Assembly: GCA_903821805.1 (NCBI GenBank)
Contig: CAIJNA010000164.1
Span: 1 to 17,339 of the forward strand
Length of the DNA stretch: 17,339 nucleotides
Origin: an uncultured Campylobacterota bacterium
GTDB taxonomy: Bacteria; Campylobacterota; Campylobacteria; Campylobacterales; Arcobacteraceae
Direction of reading: 5' to 3'
Below the pieces are notes generated by a model. It was not told where the DNA came from, searched no databases, and worked only from the letters and a program-made list of their open reading frames with translations. Shown here one piece after another: positions 8,692-15,322 of this stretch. A program made the translations under genes and the position numbers. How positions within the stretch are numbered: position 1 is the first letter of the stretch; each line of letters opens with the position of its first letter.

Positions 8692-8774
8692 GATTAACGT
8701 TTAAGCTTTAATTAATTAATATTTCTATATTATCTCACAAATTATTTAAAAATTATAAAATTTAGGGGAAAAAT

Positions 8775-10127
8775 GTGTTTGATTTATTAACGAGTTCATT
8801 CAAATCTGTTATTGGAAAAATAAGATATCAAGATGATGGAAAAGCTTTATCAAATGCAATTGGAGAACTAAAAAAATCATTTTTAAAATATGATGTTCAT
8901 CACAAAACAACGAAAGAGTTGTTGGAAAAAATTGAACTCAAAACAAAACAAAATGGTATTGGTCAAGATAGTTTCTTAAAAGCTTTACGAGAAAGCCTAT
9001 CTGAGATTTTAGTTGTAAAAGGAAATCAAGGTTTCGTTTACAGCTCAAATTCACCACTTACAACTATTTTAATGACAGGTCTTCAAGGTAGTGGAAAAAC
9101 TACTACAACTGGAAAATTGGCAAATTATTTAAAACAAAGAAATAAAAAAGTTTTAATTGCGGCAGCCGATTTACAAAGACTTGCAGCAGTTGAACAATTA
9201 AAACAAATTGGTGCTCAAATTGATGTTGAGGTTTTCTTTGATGATAATGAAACTGATCCGGTAAAAATTGTACAAAAAGCAAAACAAAAAGCAATTGATG
9301 GGCTTTATGATGTTCTTTTAGTTGATACAGCTGGACGACTTGCAATCGATGAAGACCTAATGAATCAATTAAAAAATATCAAGGATGCAATAAATCCAAG
9401 TGAAATTTTTTATGTAGCTGATTCGATGACTGGTCATGATGCTACAAAAACTGCCATCACATTTCAAGAAAAAATTGGAATTGATGGTGTAATTCTTACA
9501 AAATTTGATGGTGATACAAAAGGTGGTGTTGCGATATCACTATCACACCAAACAAAAGTTCCATTAAGATTTGTAGGTGTTGGTGAAAAAATGGAAAATC
9601 TGGAAGTATTTATTCCAGATAGAATCGTTTCAAGACTTATGGGTGCTGGTGATATTGAAGGACTTGCAGAAAAAACATCACTTTTAATTGATGACAAAAA
9701 AGCTAAAGAAGTTACTAAAAAAATCAAAAAGGGTGAATTTAACTTTAATGATTTTCTTGAGCAACTTGAGATGATAAAAAAACTTGGAAGTATGAAATCA
9801 ATCATAGGAATGATTCCAGGTATGGGTGGAATGGCTGGACAACTAAAAGATATGGACTTCGATAATTCAGTTGAATTAAAAAGGATAAAGGCACTGATAG
9901 GTTCAATGACTCAAAAAGAAAGAGAAAATCCTGACTTACTTAACATAAGCAGAAAAAAGAGACTTTCAACAGGTTCTGGACTTAGCGAAATTCAAGTAAA
10001 TAAAATATTGAAACAATTCCATAATGCATCTAAAATGGCTAAGAAAATGTCAAGCAAAGGTGGAATGAAAGATATGCAAAGAATGATGGCTCAAATGAAC
10101 AGTAGTCAGGCGCAGATTCCAAGATAA
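8775..10127 (+). CDS. ffh: Signal recognition particle GTPase Ffh (SRP54 homologue)
   Basis: A 450-residue protein component of the SRP, which binds signal sequences at the ribosome and, with 4.5S RNA and FtsY, delivers nascent inner-membrane proteins. The N domain is residues 1-90. The G domain has P-loop GLQGSGKTT (102-110), DTAGR (184-188) and TKFD (242-245). The Met-rich M domain follows from about 325, with GMIPGMGGM, the RNA-binding SRKKRLSTGSG helix and a C-terminal KKMSSKGGMKDMQRMM. The start is GTG at 8775 with AGGGGA (8764-8769) five bases upstream; the ATG at 8773 is out of frame and opens only a five-codon frame. It heads the plus-strand translation cluster and is divergent from the helicase. 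Confidence 0.97.
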   Translation: MFDLLTSSFKSVIGKIRYQDDGKALSNAIGELKKSFLKYDVHHKTTKELLEKIELKTKQNGIGQDSFLKALRESLSEILVVKGNQGFVYSSNSPLTTILMTGLQGSGKTTTTGKLANYLKQRNKKVLIAAADLQRLAAVEQLKQIGAQIDVEVFFDDNETDPVKIVQKAKQKAIDGLYDVLLVDTAGRLAIDEDLMNQLKNIKDAINPSEIFYVADSMTGHDATKTAITFQEKIGIDGVILTKFDGDTKGGVAISLSHQTKVPLRFVGVGEKMENLEVFIPDRIVSRLMGAGDIEGLAEKTSLLIDDKKAKEVTKKIKKGEFNFNDFLEQLEMIKKLGSMKSIIGMIPGMGGMAGQLKDMDFDNSVELKRIKALIGSMTQKERENPDLLNISRKKRLSTGSGLSEIQVNKILKQFHNASKMAKKMSSKGGMKDMQRMMAQMNSSQAQIPR

Positions 10128-10137
10128 TACAATTTGA

Positions 10138-10181
10138 GTGTTAAGTGCTAAGGTGAATTTTTTCTCTTTAGCACTTAACAC
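10138..10181 (+). other. Long intercistronic hairpin between ffh and rpsP
   Basis: GTGTTAAGTGCTAA (10138-10151) pairs perfectly with TTAGCACTTAACAC (10168-10181), 14 bp, plus a G-U and a G-C pair inward, closing a 12-base loop that contains the T-run. It begins 11 bases after the ffh stop. No T-tract follows the stem on either strand, so it does not look like a standard intrinsic terminator. RNA processing, 3'-end protection of ffh mRNA or attenuation are all possible. Confidence 0.75.
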
Positions 10182-10214
10182 AATGAAACAACTGCTTCAT
10201 TGCAGGGGCTTCAT
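10181..10214 (+). promoter_or_regulatory. Alternative small hairpins in the rpsP leader
   Basis: CAATGAA (10181-10187) can pair with TTCATTG (10196-10202). A competing fold pairs CTGC (10192-10195) with GCAG (10202-10205) nested inside ATGAA (10183-10187) with TTCAT (10210-10214). The GCTTCAT heptamer is present twice (10194-10200 and 10208-10214). The folds exclude one another, as in some ribosomal-protein leaders. The ribosome site of rpsP (AAAAGGA, 10237-10243) lies further down and is unstructured A-rich sequence. Function is inferred only. Confidence 0.35.
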
Positions 10215-10249
10215 CAAAGTTAACAAAACAAAAAACAAAAGGACAAACA

Positions 10250-10480
10250 ATGACAGTTATTAGACTTACAAGAATGGGAAGAAACAAAAAACCTTTTTAC
10301 AGAATGGTAGTTACAGATAGTAGAAAAAGAAGAGATAGTGGTTGGATCGAATCAATTGGATATTTTAATCCAATCGTTGAGCCAAAAGTATTAAAATTTG
10401 ACCAAGAAAGATTAGATTATTGGTTAAGTGTTGGTGCTAAAATGAGCGAAAAAGTTGCAAAACTTACAGCTACAAAATAG
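10250..10480 (+). CDS. rpsP: 30S ribosomal protein bS16
   Basis: A 76-residue small-subunit protein that stabilises 16S rRNA during 30S assembly. The opening MTVIRLTRMGRNKKPFYRMV and the block SRKRRDSGWIESIGYFNP are canonical bS16, as is the DYWLSVGAKMSEKV segment near the end. The length is typical. The ATG at 10250 is preceded by AAAAGGA. It follows ffh after a 122-base spacer filled with hairpins and precedes khpA by 8 bases, the usual rpsP-KH-rimM order of many bacteria. Confidence 0.97.
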   Translation: MTVIRLTRMGRNKKPFYRMVVTDSRKRRDSGWIESIGYFNPIVEPKVLKFDQERLDYWLSVGAKMSEKVAKLTATK

Positions 10481-10488
10481 TTGTTATC

Positions 10489-10728
10489 ATGGTTGTGGAT
10501 TTTATAAAATCATATAGTCAACTTATAGTCTCTCATCCTGAATCTATTGATGTTTCAGTTGAAGAGATTGGTGATAATTTTTACGAGATCTTTATCTATT
10601 GTGATGAGGAAGACTTAGGAAAACTTATTGGAAAAAGTGGAAATATGATTAATGCTTTAAAAACTATTATAAATGGTTGCAAAGCAAAAGATGGTAAATC
10701 TTATAAAATTCAAGTATTAAAAGCTTAG
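10489..10728 (+). CDS. khpA: KH-domain RNA-binding protein KhpA
   Basis: A 79-residue single-domain KH protein with the GxxG loop inside GKLIGKSGNMINALKTII (about residues 43-60) and the GCKAKDGKSYKIQVL tail. KhpA proteins bind many RNAs, often as a partner of KhpB/Jag, and their genes usually sit between rpsP and rimM as here. There is no good Shine-Dalgarno sequence before the ATG at 10489, which lies only 8 bases after the rpsP stop, so translational coupling to rpsP is likely. The GTG at codon 3 is an alternative start that would change little. Confidence 0.9.
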   Translation: MVVDFIKSYSQLIVSHPESIDVSVEEIGDNFYEIFIYCDEEDLGKLIGKSGNMINALKTIINGCKAKDGKSYKIQVLKA

Positions 10729-10738
10729 AAATAAGCTT
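10721..10738 (+). other. Hairpin over the khpA stop codon
   Basis: AAGCTTA (10721-10727) and TAAGCTT (10732-10738) form a perfect 7-bp stem closed by a GAAA loop; the khpA TAG stop lies at 10726-10728. No T-run follows, so termination is not supported. The layout (short stem, GAAA loop) resembles the hairpin just before rimM. Confidence 0.45.
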
Positions 10739-10792
10739 ATAGAAATTCATATGAAATCAAAATTATTTGATTATTGTATGAACTTTTAAAAT

Positions 10793-10820
10793 GGAGGGGC
10801 TAAGAAATTAGCCTTTTTTT
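10793..10820 (+). terminator. Terminator-like hairpin between the Shine-Dalgarno sequence and ATG of rimM
   Basis: A strong GGAGG (10793-10797) is followed by GGCTAA (10798-10803), a GAAA loop, TTAGCC (10808-10813) and seven Ts (10814-10820), with the rimM ATG at 10821. Stem plus T-run is a textbook intrinsic terminator that would end rpsP-khpA transcripts just before rimM. If it folds in read-through RNA, the GGAGG-to-ATG distance drops from 23 to 7 bases, so it may also set rimM translation. Confidence 0.75.
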
Positions 10821-11351
10821 ATGGAAAAAATTTATGTTGCAAAATTGGGTAAAAGTGTTGGATTAAAAGGTCAAATGAGAGTATATATAGACTCTGATTT
10901 TCCGGAACAATTCAAAAAAGGTGTAAGTTTTACAACAAACAAAAACAAAACTCTAACGATAGAAACAATCAATCAAGCATACGATACTGTTAAATTTGTA
11001 GGTATTGACACAATTGAAGATACTAAAATATTTATCAATTCATTATTATTTGCATCTCCAGAAACTACTTTACAAAATTGTAAATTAAAAGATAAGCAAT
11101 ACTTTTGGTTTGATATTGAAGGATGCAGTATAGTTGAAAATGGTATTGCTCTTGGAATTGTTACAGAAGTTAGTAGATTTCCAACTGATGATTATATGTA
11201 CATCGATACAGATGCGGAATTGTTAAAAAAAGATGTAAAAACTGCAAAAAATTTCTTACTTCCTTATAATGACAATTATGTTCTGAGTGTCGATATAAGC
11301 AAAAAAATTATTGAAGTTAAAAATGGTTTAGAGATTTTAGCAGCAAGCTAA
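10821..11351 (+). CDS. rimM: Ribosome maturation factor RimM
   Basis: A 176-residue 16S rRNA processing factor that binds uS19 and helps mature the head of the 30S subunit. The N-terminal RimM domain (MEKIYVAKLGKSVGLKGQ...) is followed by the PRC-barrel domain beginning near YFWFDIEGCSIVENG and ending IIEVKNGLEIL. Length is normal. The ATG at 10821 is forced: the frame meets a TAG at 10809-10811 just upstream and the protein aligns from this Met. No usual ribosome site lies within 20 bases; see the hairpin entry. The partners trmD and rplS that usually follow rimM are missing, and the convergent dbpA gene begins 21 bases later. Confidence 0.95.
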   Translation: MEKIYVAKLGKSVGLKGQMRVYIDSDFPEQFKKGVSFTTNKNKTLTIETINQAYDTVKFVGIDTIEDTKIFINSLLFASPETTLQNCKLKDKQYFWFDIEGCSIVENGIALGIVTEVSRFPTDDYMYIDTDAELLKKDVKTAKNFLLPYNDNYVLSVDISKKIIEVKNGLEILAAS

Positions 11352-11360
11352 AGTCTCTCA

Positions 11361-11395
11361 TGTATAAATTGTTTATTTTAAATAAACTCTATACA
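11361..11395. terminator. Interrupted inverted repeat between convergent rimM and dbpA
   Basis: TGTATA (11361-11366) and GTTTATTT (11371-11378) are mirrored by AAATAAAC (11380-11387) and TATACA (11390-11395), giving a 14-bp AT-rich stem with a small asymmetric internal loop. It overlaps the last codons and stop of dbpA. Its position at a convergent junction suggests a two-way transcription end; no strong T-run is present. Confidence 0.45.
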
Positions 11396-12743
11396 ATCTG
11401 CCTTTTATTTTATTCGTTTCAAGTCCATCTCGAACTCTTTTCGCTATTTTTGGGTCAAGTGCAACATATGAACAATTATCTTTAATATCAATCTTTCCTA
11501 TTTGATTTTTATCAAAACCTAATCCAGCAGTTAATGCTCCTAAAATATCACCACGACTTAATTTTTGTTTCTTTCCACCATTTATAAAGATAGTTTTAAA
11601 AAGTGGAGTATCATCATATTGTGTTGACTCTTTAAAATCTACGTTTTCAAGTGTATTGTGAGTATCATATGTAAGATCTTCAAAAATACTGATATCACTA
11701 TTTTCTACAAATGAAACAGCATGTCCAGTTTTCCCAGCTCTTGCTGTTCGACCTATTCTGTGCGTGTAAACTTCCAAATCTTTAGGTAGACTATAATTTA
11801 AAACTAGCTCAACATCATCAATGTCAAGACCTCTTGAAGCAACATCAGTTGCGATTAGTATTTTATAGCTCTTATTTGAGAACAAAGTAATTGTTTCATC
11901 CCTATCTTTTTGCTCCAAATCACTATGTAAAACTAAAGCAAAAATGTCATATTTTTCTAATTCGATAGCTAAATTATCACAATCTATTTTCATATTACAA
12001 AATATAATTGCGGAATTTGGCTGATAAAAATCTAGTATTTTTAAAAGATTTTCTTTTTTATGTTCAATATCACTTTTGTAAAATACTTGAGATATTTTTT
12101 CTTCCTCATGAACAGACTGAGCCTCAACAATAACTGGATTTATCATAATATTTCTAGATAATTTCTCAATATTTGGTGGATACGTTGCTGAAAAAAGCAT
12201 AGTTTGTCTTTCTTTTGGAAGATAATCAATAATTAAATTAATATCTTCGAAGAATCCCATATCAAGCATTCTATCAGCTTCATCAAGCACCAAAGTATTT
12301 ATCTGGTTTGGACTAAAGTTATCTTCTTTTAAATGCTTCAATATTCTTCCAGGAGTACCTACGATAATGTGTGCTCTATGACTTAATGAGTGCACCTGAG
12401 GTCCATAAGGAACACCGCCACAGAGTGTAAGAATTTTAATATTGTGTTTGAATTTTGCTAATAATTTTAACTCATCACTGATTTGGTTTGCCAACTCTCT
12501 TGTTGGTGCCAAAATAATAGTTTGTATAGCAAAATTTGCTGTATTTAATTTGTTTAAAATTGGTATTCCAAAAGCTAAAGTTTTTCCACTTCCAGTTTTA
12601 GCCTTAGCTATCATGTCATTTCCAAGAAGAGTAGAGGGAAGTGTTTTTGCTTGAATTTCAGTCATCGAAAGAAATCCAAATTTTAAAATAGTCGATAAAA
12701 GATCTGGATTTATATTTGTTAATGTTTCAAAATTATTATTCAA
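11373..12743 (-). CDS. dbpA: DEAD-box RNA helicase DbpA (23S rRNA hairpin-92 specific type)
   Basis: This 456-residue ATP-dependent RNA helicase acts in late 50S assembly. Motifs in order: Q motif GFLSMTEIQ (23-31), Walker A AKTGSGKT (48-55), PTRELA (80-85), TPGR (130-133), DEAD (154-157), SAT (185-187), and HRIGRTARAG (328-337). The C-terminal ~70 residues, from KTIFINGGKKQKLSRGDILGA to the end, match the DbpA RNA-binding domain that recognises 23S rRNA hairpin 92, so DbpA is preferred over RhlE, SrmB or CsdA. The start is TTG at 12743, overlapping the end of the Psd-like gene by 8 bases with only a weak ribosome site, implying coupling. It is the last gene of the prmA-ftsH-psd-dbpA run. Confidence 0.9.
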   Translation of the reverse strand: MNNNFETLTNINPDLLSTILKFGFLSMTEIQAKTLPSTLLGNDMIAKAKTGSGKTLAFGIPILNKLNTANFAIQTIILAPTRELANQISDELKLLAKFKHNIKILTLCGGVPYGPQVHSLSHRAHIIVGTPGRILKHLKEDNFSPNQINTLVLDEADRMLDMGFFEDINLIIDYLPKERQTMLFSATYPPNIEKLSRNIMINPVIVEAQSVHEEEKISQVFYKSDIEHKKENLLKILDFYQPNSAIIFCNMKIDCDNLAIELEKYDIFALVLHSDLEQKDRDETITLFSNKSYKILIATDVASRGLDIDDVELVLNYSLPKDLEVYTHRIGRTARAGKTGHAVSFVENSDISIFEDLTYDTHNTLENVDFKESTQYDDTPLFKTIFINGGKKQKLSRGDILGALTAGLGFDKNQIGKIDIKDNCSYVALDPKIAKRVRDGLETNKIKGRLYRVYLK

Positions 12744-13383
12744 TAGTTGACTCTATTTTTCCTGCAATTACAGATATACCACCAGAGACTTTCTCTCCAA
12801 TTTTTATTTTTAATTCATATGTTTTTGGTAGTTCCAAAATTATTGTTCCTTGTATGAATATACCTATATTTTCTCTTGTGTGTACATTGGTCAAAAAACT
12901 ATTAAGCACAACTCTAGTCGCACAAACACCACTAATTGCGGTTAATTTAGTTATTTCATTCGAATCATCTATAAATGACAAAATTGCTTTATTGTTTAAA
13001 AATTTACTTTTAAATGTCCAGCTTGAAAGATTGATTCCATTTGTAAAGTCAATAATTTCCATCTTACTTTTTATTGGGGCTCGTAAGATATGATTATCAA
13101 GCAAACTAACATCAATGTAAACTTTAGTAGTATCATCGAAATGGTCAATTCCAGCAATTTTTCCATCAATTGGAGAGTATATAGTGTTATCCAAATTTAA
13201 AGGATTGTTAGTTATTGAAAGATTATTTCTGTAAATCCATAGCAAAGCTATAGCTGCAAGAAATGCTAGCTTTGCAAAAAGGATGAAACCTAAAAAAAGA
13301 AATCCAAGAGCTATCAATAAAGCCTTAGCTATATTTAAATATCCCTCTTTTAAAATAAATTGTTTATAGTTATTCCATTGCAT
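12736..13383 (-). CDS. Phosphatidylserine decarboxylase-family protein with a Gly-Thr at the processing site
   Basis: The preferred start is the ATG at 13383 (215 residues), overlapping the ftsH end by 14 bases, with AAGGGGGAG upstream; an in-frame ATG at 13422 adds 13 poorly fitting residues. Residues about 17-50 form one or two membrane helices. The decarboxylase fold follows: SPIDG (70-74, Asp73), then DNHILRAP (96-103, His98) matching the VHVNRAP block, then ISGVCATRVV and RENIGIF. The region aligning with the usual F-G-S pyruvoyl/self-cleavage site reads QGT (178-180), followed by IILELP. Functional enzymes cleave at Gly-Ser to make the pyruvoyl group and decarboxylate phosphatidylserine to phosphatidylethanolamine. 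With Thr there, activity is uncertain. Family assignment is good; the function is open. Confidence 0.75.
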   Translation of the reverse strand: MQWNNYKQFILKEGYLNIAKALLIALGFLFLGFILFAKLAFLAAIALLWIYRNNLSITNNPLNLDNTIYSPIDGKIAGIDHFDDTTKVYIDVSLLDNHILRAPIKSKMEIIDFTNGINLSSWTFKSKFLNNKAILSFIDDSNEITKLTAISGVCATRVVLNSFLTNVHTRENIGIFIQGTIILELPKTYELKIKIGEKVSGGISVIAGKIESTIE

Positions 13384-15322
13384 CTTGATGTAAATCTCCC
13401 CCTTCGTAAATGGTTTTTCCACTAGCTTTTATAATTTCTTGTACTCTAGCGCCAGAAATAACTTCTATTTCAAGCAATTCATGTGTCATAACTTCCACTG
13501 CTTCTTTATATTCAGTAAGTGTTGCAACTACATGTTGATATCGTTCATTTAGCGTATTTTTGATGTGATCATCAAGATTCTCAGCCAACTTATCACTATA
13601 ATCTTTACTTGTTTGACCACCGCCTAGAAATTGATTTGACTGTCTTGAAAGTACCATTAGACCAGCAACTTCACTCATTCCATAAACACTAGCCATTGCT
13701 TTAATAATTTCAGTAGCCCTTTCCAAATCATTTCCTGCACCTGTACTTATTTCACCAATAAATACTTGCTCTGCAGCACGACCACCTAAAAGAACGTCAA
13801 CTTCAGCTATTAACTCATGCTTTTGCATAAGATATTTATTTTCTTGAGGAGTATTCAAAGTGTATCCTAGTGCAGCCAATCCTCTTGGCACAATTGATAC
13901 TTTATTTACTTTTTTAGCACCTTTAGTAACTTCTGCCATAACAGCATGTCCTGACTCATGATAAGCAACAATTTCTCTTTCTTTTGGAGATATTCGTCTA
14001 CTTTTTTTCTCAAGTCCGGCAATTTGTCTCTCAACGGCTTCTTTGAAATTAGCAGGTTCAACTTCAAGTTTGTTTGCGCGACCAGCCAAAAGTGCAGCTT
14101 CATTTATGATATTAGCCAAATCAGCTCCAGCCAAACCAGCCGTCATAACAGCAATCTCTCTTAAATCAACACCTTTTGCAACTTTAACGCCTTTGATATG
14201 AACATTAAGAATCTCAATTCTTCCTTCTAAATCTGGCTTATCAACTAAAACTTGTCTATCAAATCTTCCTGGTCTTAGAAGTGCTGGATCTAAAATTTCT
14301 GGTCTATTTGTTGCTGCAAGAACTATTACAGGAGCACCAGCACTATTGAATCCGTCCATTTCTGCTAATAATTGATTTAGGGTTTGCTCTCTCTCGTCAT
14401 TACCGCCAATTCCGCCACTAGCTCTGCTTTTTCCAATAGCGTCAATCTCATCAATAAAAATAATAGCCGGTGCAACTTTTTTTGCTTGCTCAAATAAATC
14501 TCTTACACGACTAGCTCCAACACCAACGAACATCTCAATAAAGCTTGAACCTGTTACACTCAAAAATTCAACATCTGCTTCACCTGCAACTGCTTTTGCT
14601 ACTAGAGTTTTTCCAGTTCCTGGAGGTCCAACTAGCAATACACCTTTTGGAATTTGAGCTCCAAGACTTACATAACGATCAGGATTTTTTAGAAAGTCTA
14701 CTATCTCTTTAACTTCTTCTTTTGCTTCTTTGTTTCCAGCCATATCCTCAAATTTTACATTTGGTTTCTCGCTGTTTATCATTTTCTTACTTCCACCCAT
14801 TCCAAGGATTCCACCACCCATAGACTTAGCCATTCTTTTTGCCAAAAATGACCATATCAAGAAAAAGATTAGTATTGGTAAAACCCAACCGAATAACATA
14901 TCACTAATTAAATTTTCTTCACTAAAAGCTCCATAAGCAATCTTTTTTTCTTCAAGTGTTTTAACTAGAGTTTCATCTGGTACAACTCTTTGAACTTTAT
15001 AGCTAATTTGCTCGCCATTTGTAACTTTGCCTTTTGCTTTAATTGTTGTTTGACCAATACCAACGTACTCGATAGAACCATTATTGATCAATGTTTTTAA
15101 ATCAGAATATGAGACTGTTTTTGTTTGCTGACCATATACTGAGCCGTTTGAATTCGCATTCATATCATCTTGCGGAAATAGTGTTTTAAAAGCCATGATT
15201 GAAACAATTGAAAACACAACGAACATTAAAATTGGATTATTAAAAAATCCATTGTTGTTATTACCATTGTTATTGTTATTATTGTTGTTATTTTGACTAT
15301 TATTGCTATTCTGATTACTCAT
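13370..15322 (-). CDS. ftsH: ATP-dependent zinc metalloprotease FtsH
   Basis: A membrane AAA+ protease that degrades misassembled membrane proteins and short-lived regulators as a hexamer. I start it at the ATG at 15322 (650 residues), preceded by AAGAAGG and sharing one base with the prmA stop (TAATG); an upstream ATG at 15355 adds 11 residues inside prmA. Order: an Asn-rich tail (19 Asn in the first 29 residues), membrane helix 1 (about 31-47), a periplasmic segment, helix 2 (about 143-161), Walker A GPPGTGKT (232-239), Walker B IIFIDEID (287-294), second region of homology RPGRFDRQ (350-357), zinc site HESGH (455-459) and the third ligand Asp in AGNDLERATEI (about 532). Everything needed for activity is present. 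psd-like and dbpA follow with overlaps. Confidence 0.96.
   Translation of the reverse strand: MSNQNSNNSQNNNNNNNNNGNNNNGFFNNPILMFVVFSIVSIMAFKTLFPQDDMNANSNGSVYGQQTKTVSYSDLKTLINNGSIEYVGIGQTTIKAKGKVTNGEQISYKVQRVVPDETLVKTLEEKKIAYGAFSEENLISDMLFGWVLPILIFFLIWSFLAKRMAKSMGGGILGMGGSKKMINSEKPNVKFEDMAGNKEAKEEVKEIVDFLKNPDRYVSLGAQIPKGVLLVGPPGTGKTLVAKAVAGEADVEFLSVTGSSFIEMFVGVGASRVRDLFEQAKKVAPAIIFIDEIDAIGKSRASGGIGGNDEREQTLNQLLAEMDGFNSAGAPVIVLAATNRPEILDPALLRPGRFDRQVLVDKPDLEGRIEILNVHIKGVKVAKGVDLREIAVMTAGLAGADLANIINEAALLAGRANKLEVEPANFKEAVERQIAGLEKKSRRISPKEREIVAYHESGHAVMAEVTKGAKKVNKVSIVPRGLAALGYTLNTPQENKYLMQKHELIAEVDVLLGGRAAEQVFIGEISTGAGNDLERATEIIKAMASVYGMSEVAGLMVLSRQSNQFLGGGQTSKDYSDKLAENLDDHIKNTLNERYQHVVATLTEYKEAVEVMTHELLEIEVISGARVQEIIKASGKTIYEGGDLHQDAME
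15238..15322 (-). repeat. AAT/AAC trinucleotide low-complexity tract at the ftsH 5' end
   Basis: On the coding strand, nine consecutive Asn codons followed by one Gly and four more Asn codons form an imperfect mixture of AAT and AAC triplets. Changes by slippage would alter tail length in whole codons without a frameshift. The Asn run precedes the first membrane helix and would face the cytoplasm. Confidence 0.7.

Noticed and set aside
8558..8774. A small RNA gene or 4.5S RNA near ffh
   Set aside because: The spacer is AT-rich with no GC-rich stem or SRP RNA apical loop motif; promoter elements explain it better.
10791..10811. Six-codon upstream frame (MEGLRN) spanning the rimM hairpin, a possible leader peptide
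   Set aside because: Its ATG overlaps the GGAGG of rimM and has no ribosome site of its own; it has no run of a single amino acid codon as seen in classical attenuators.
12716..13093. 125-codon open frame on the + strand opposite the Psd-like gene
   Set aside because: Antisense to a recognisable protein; composition is that of a shadow frame.
13384..13422. Longer N-terminus for the Psd-like protein from an ATG at 13422
   Set aside because: The extra 13 residues are translated from inside the ftsH end; the ATG at 13383 has a strong AAGGGGGAG upstream.
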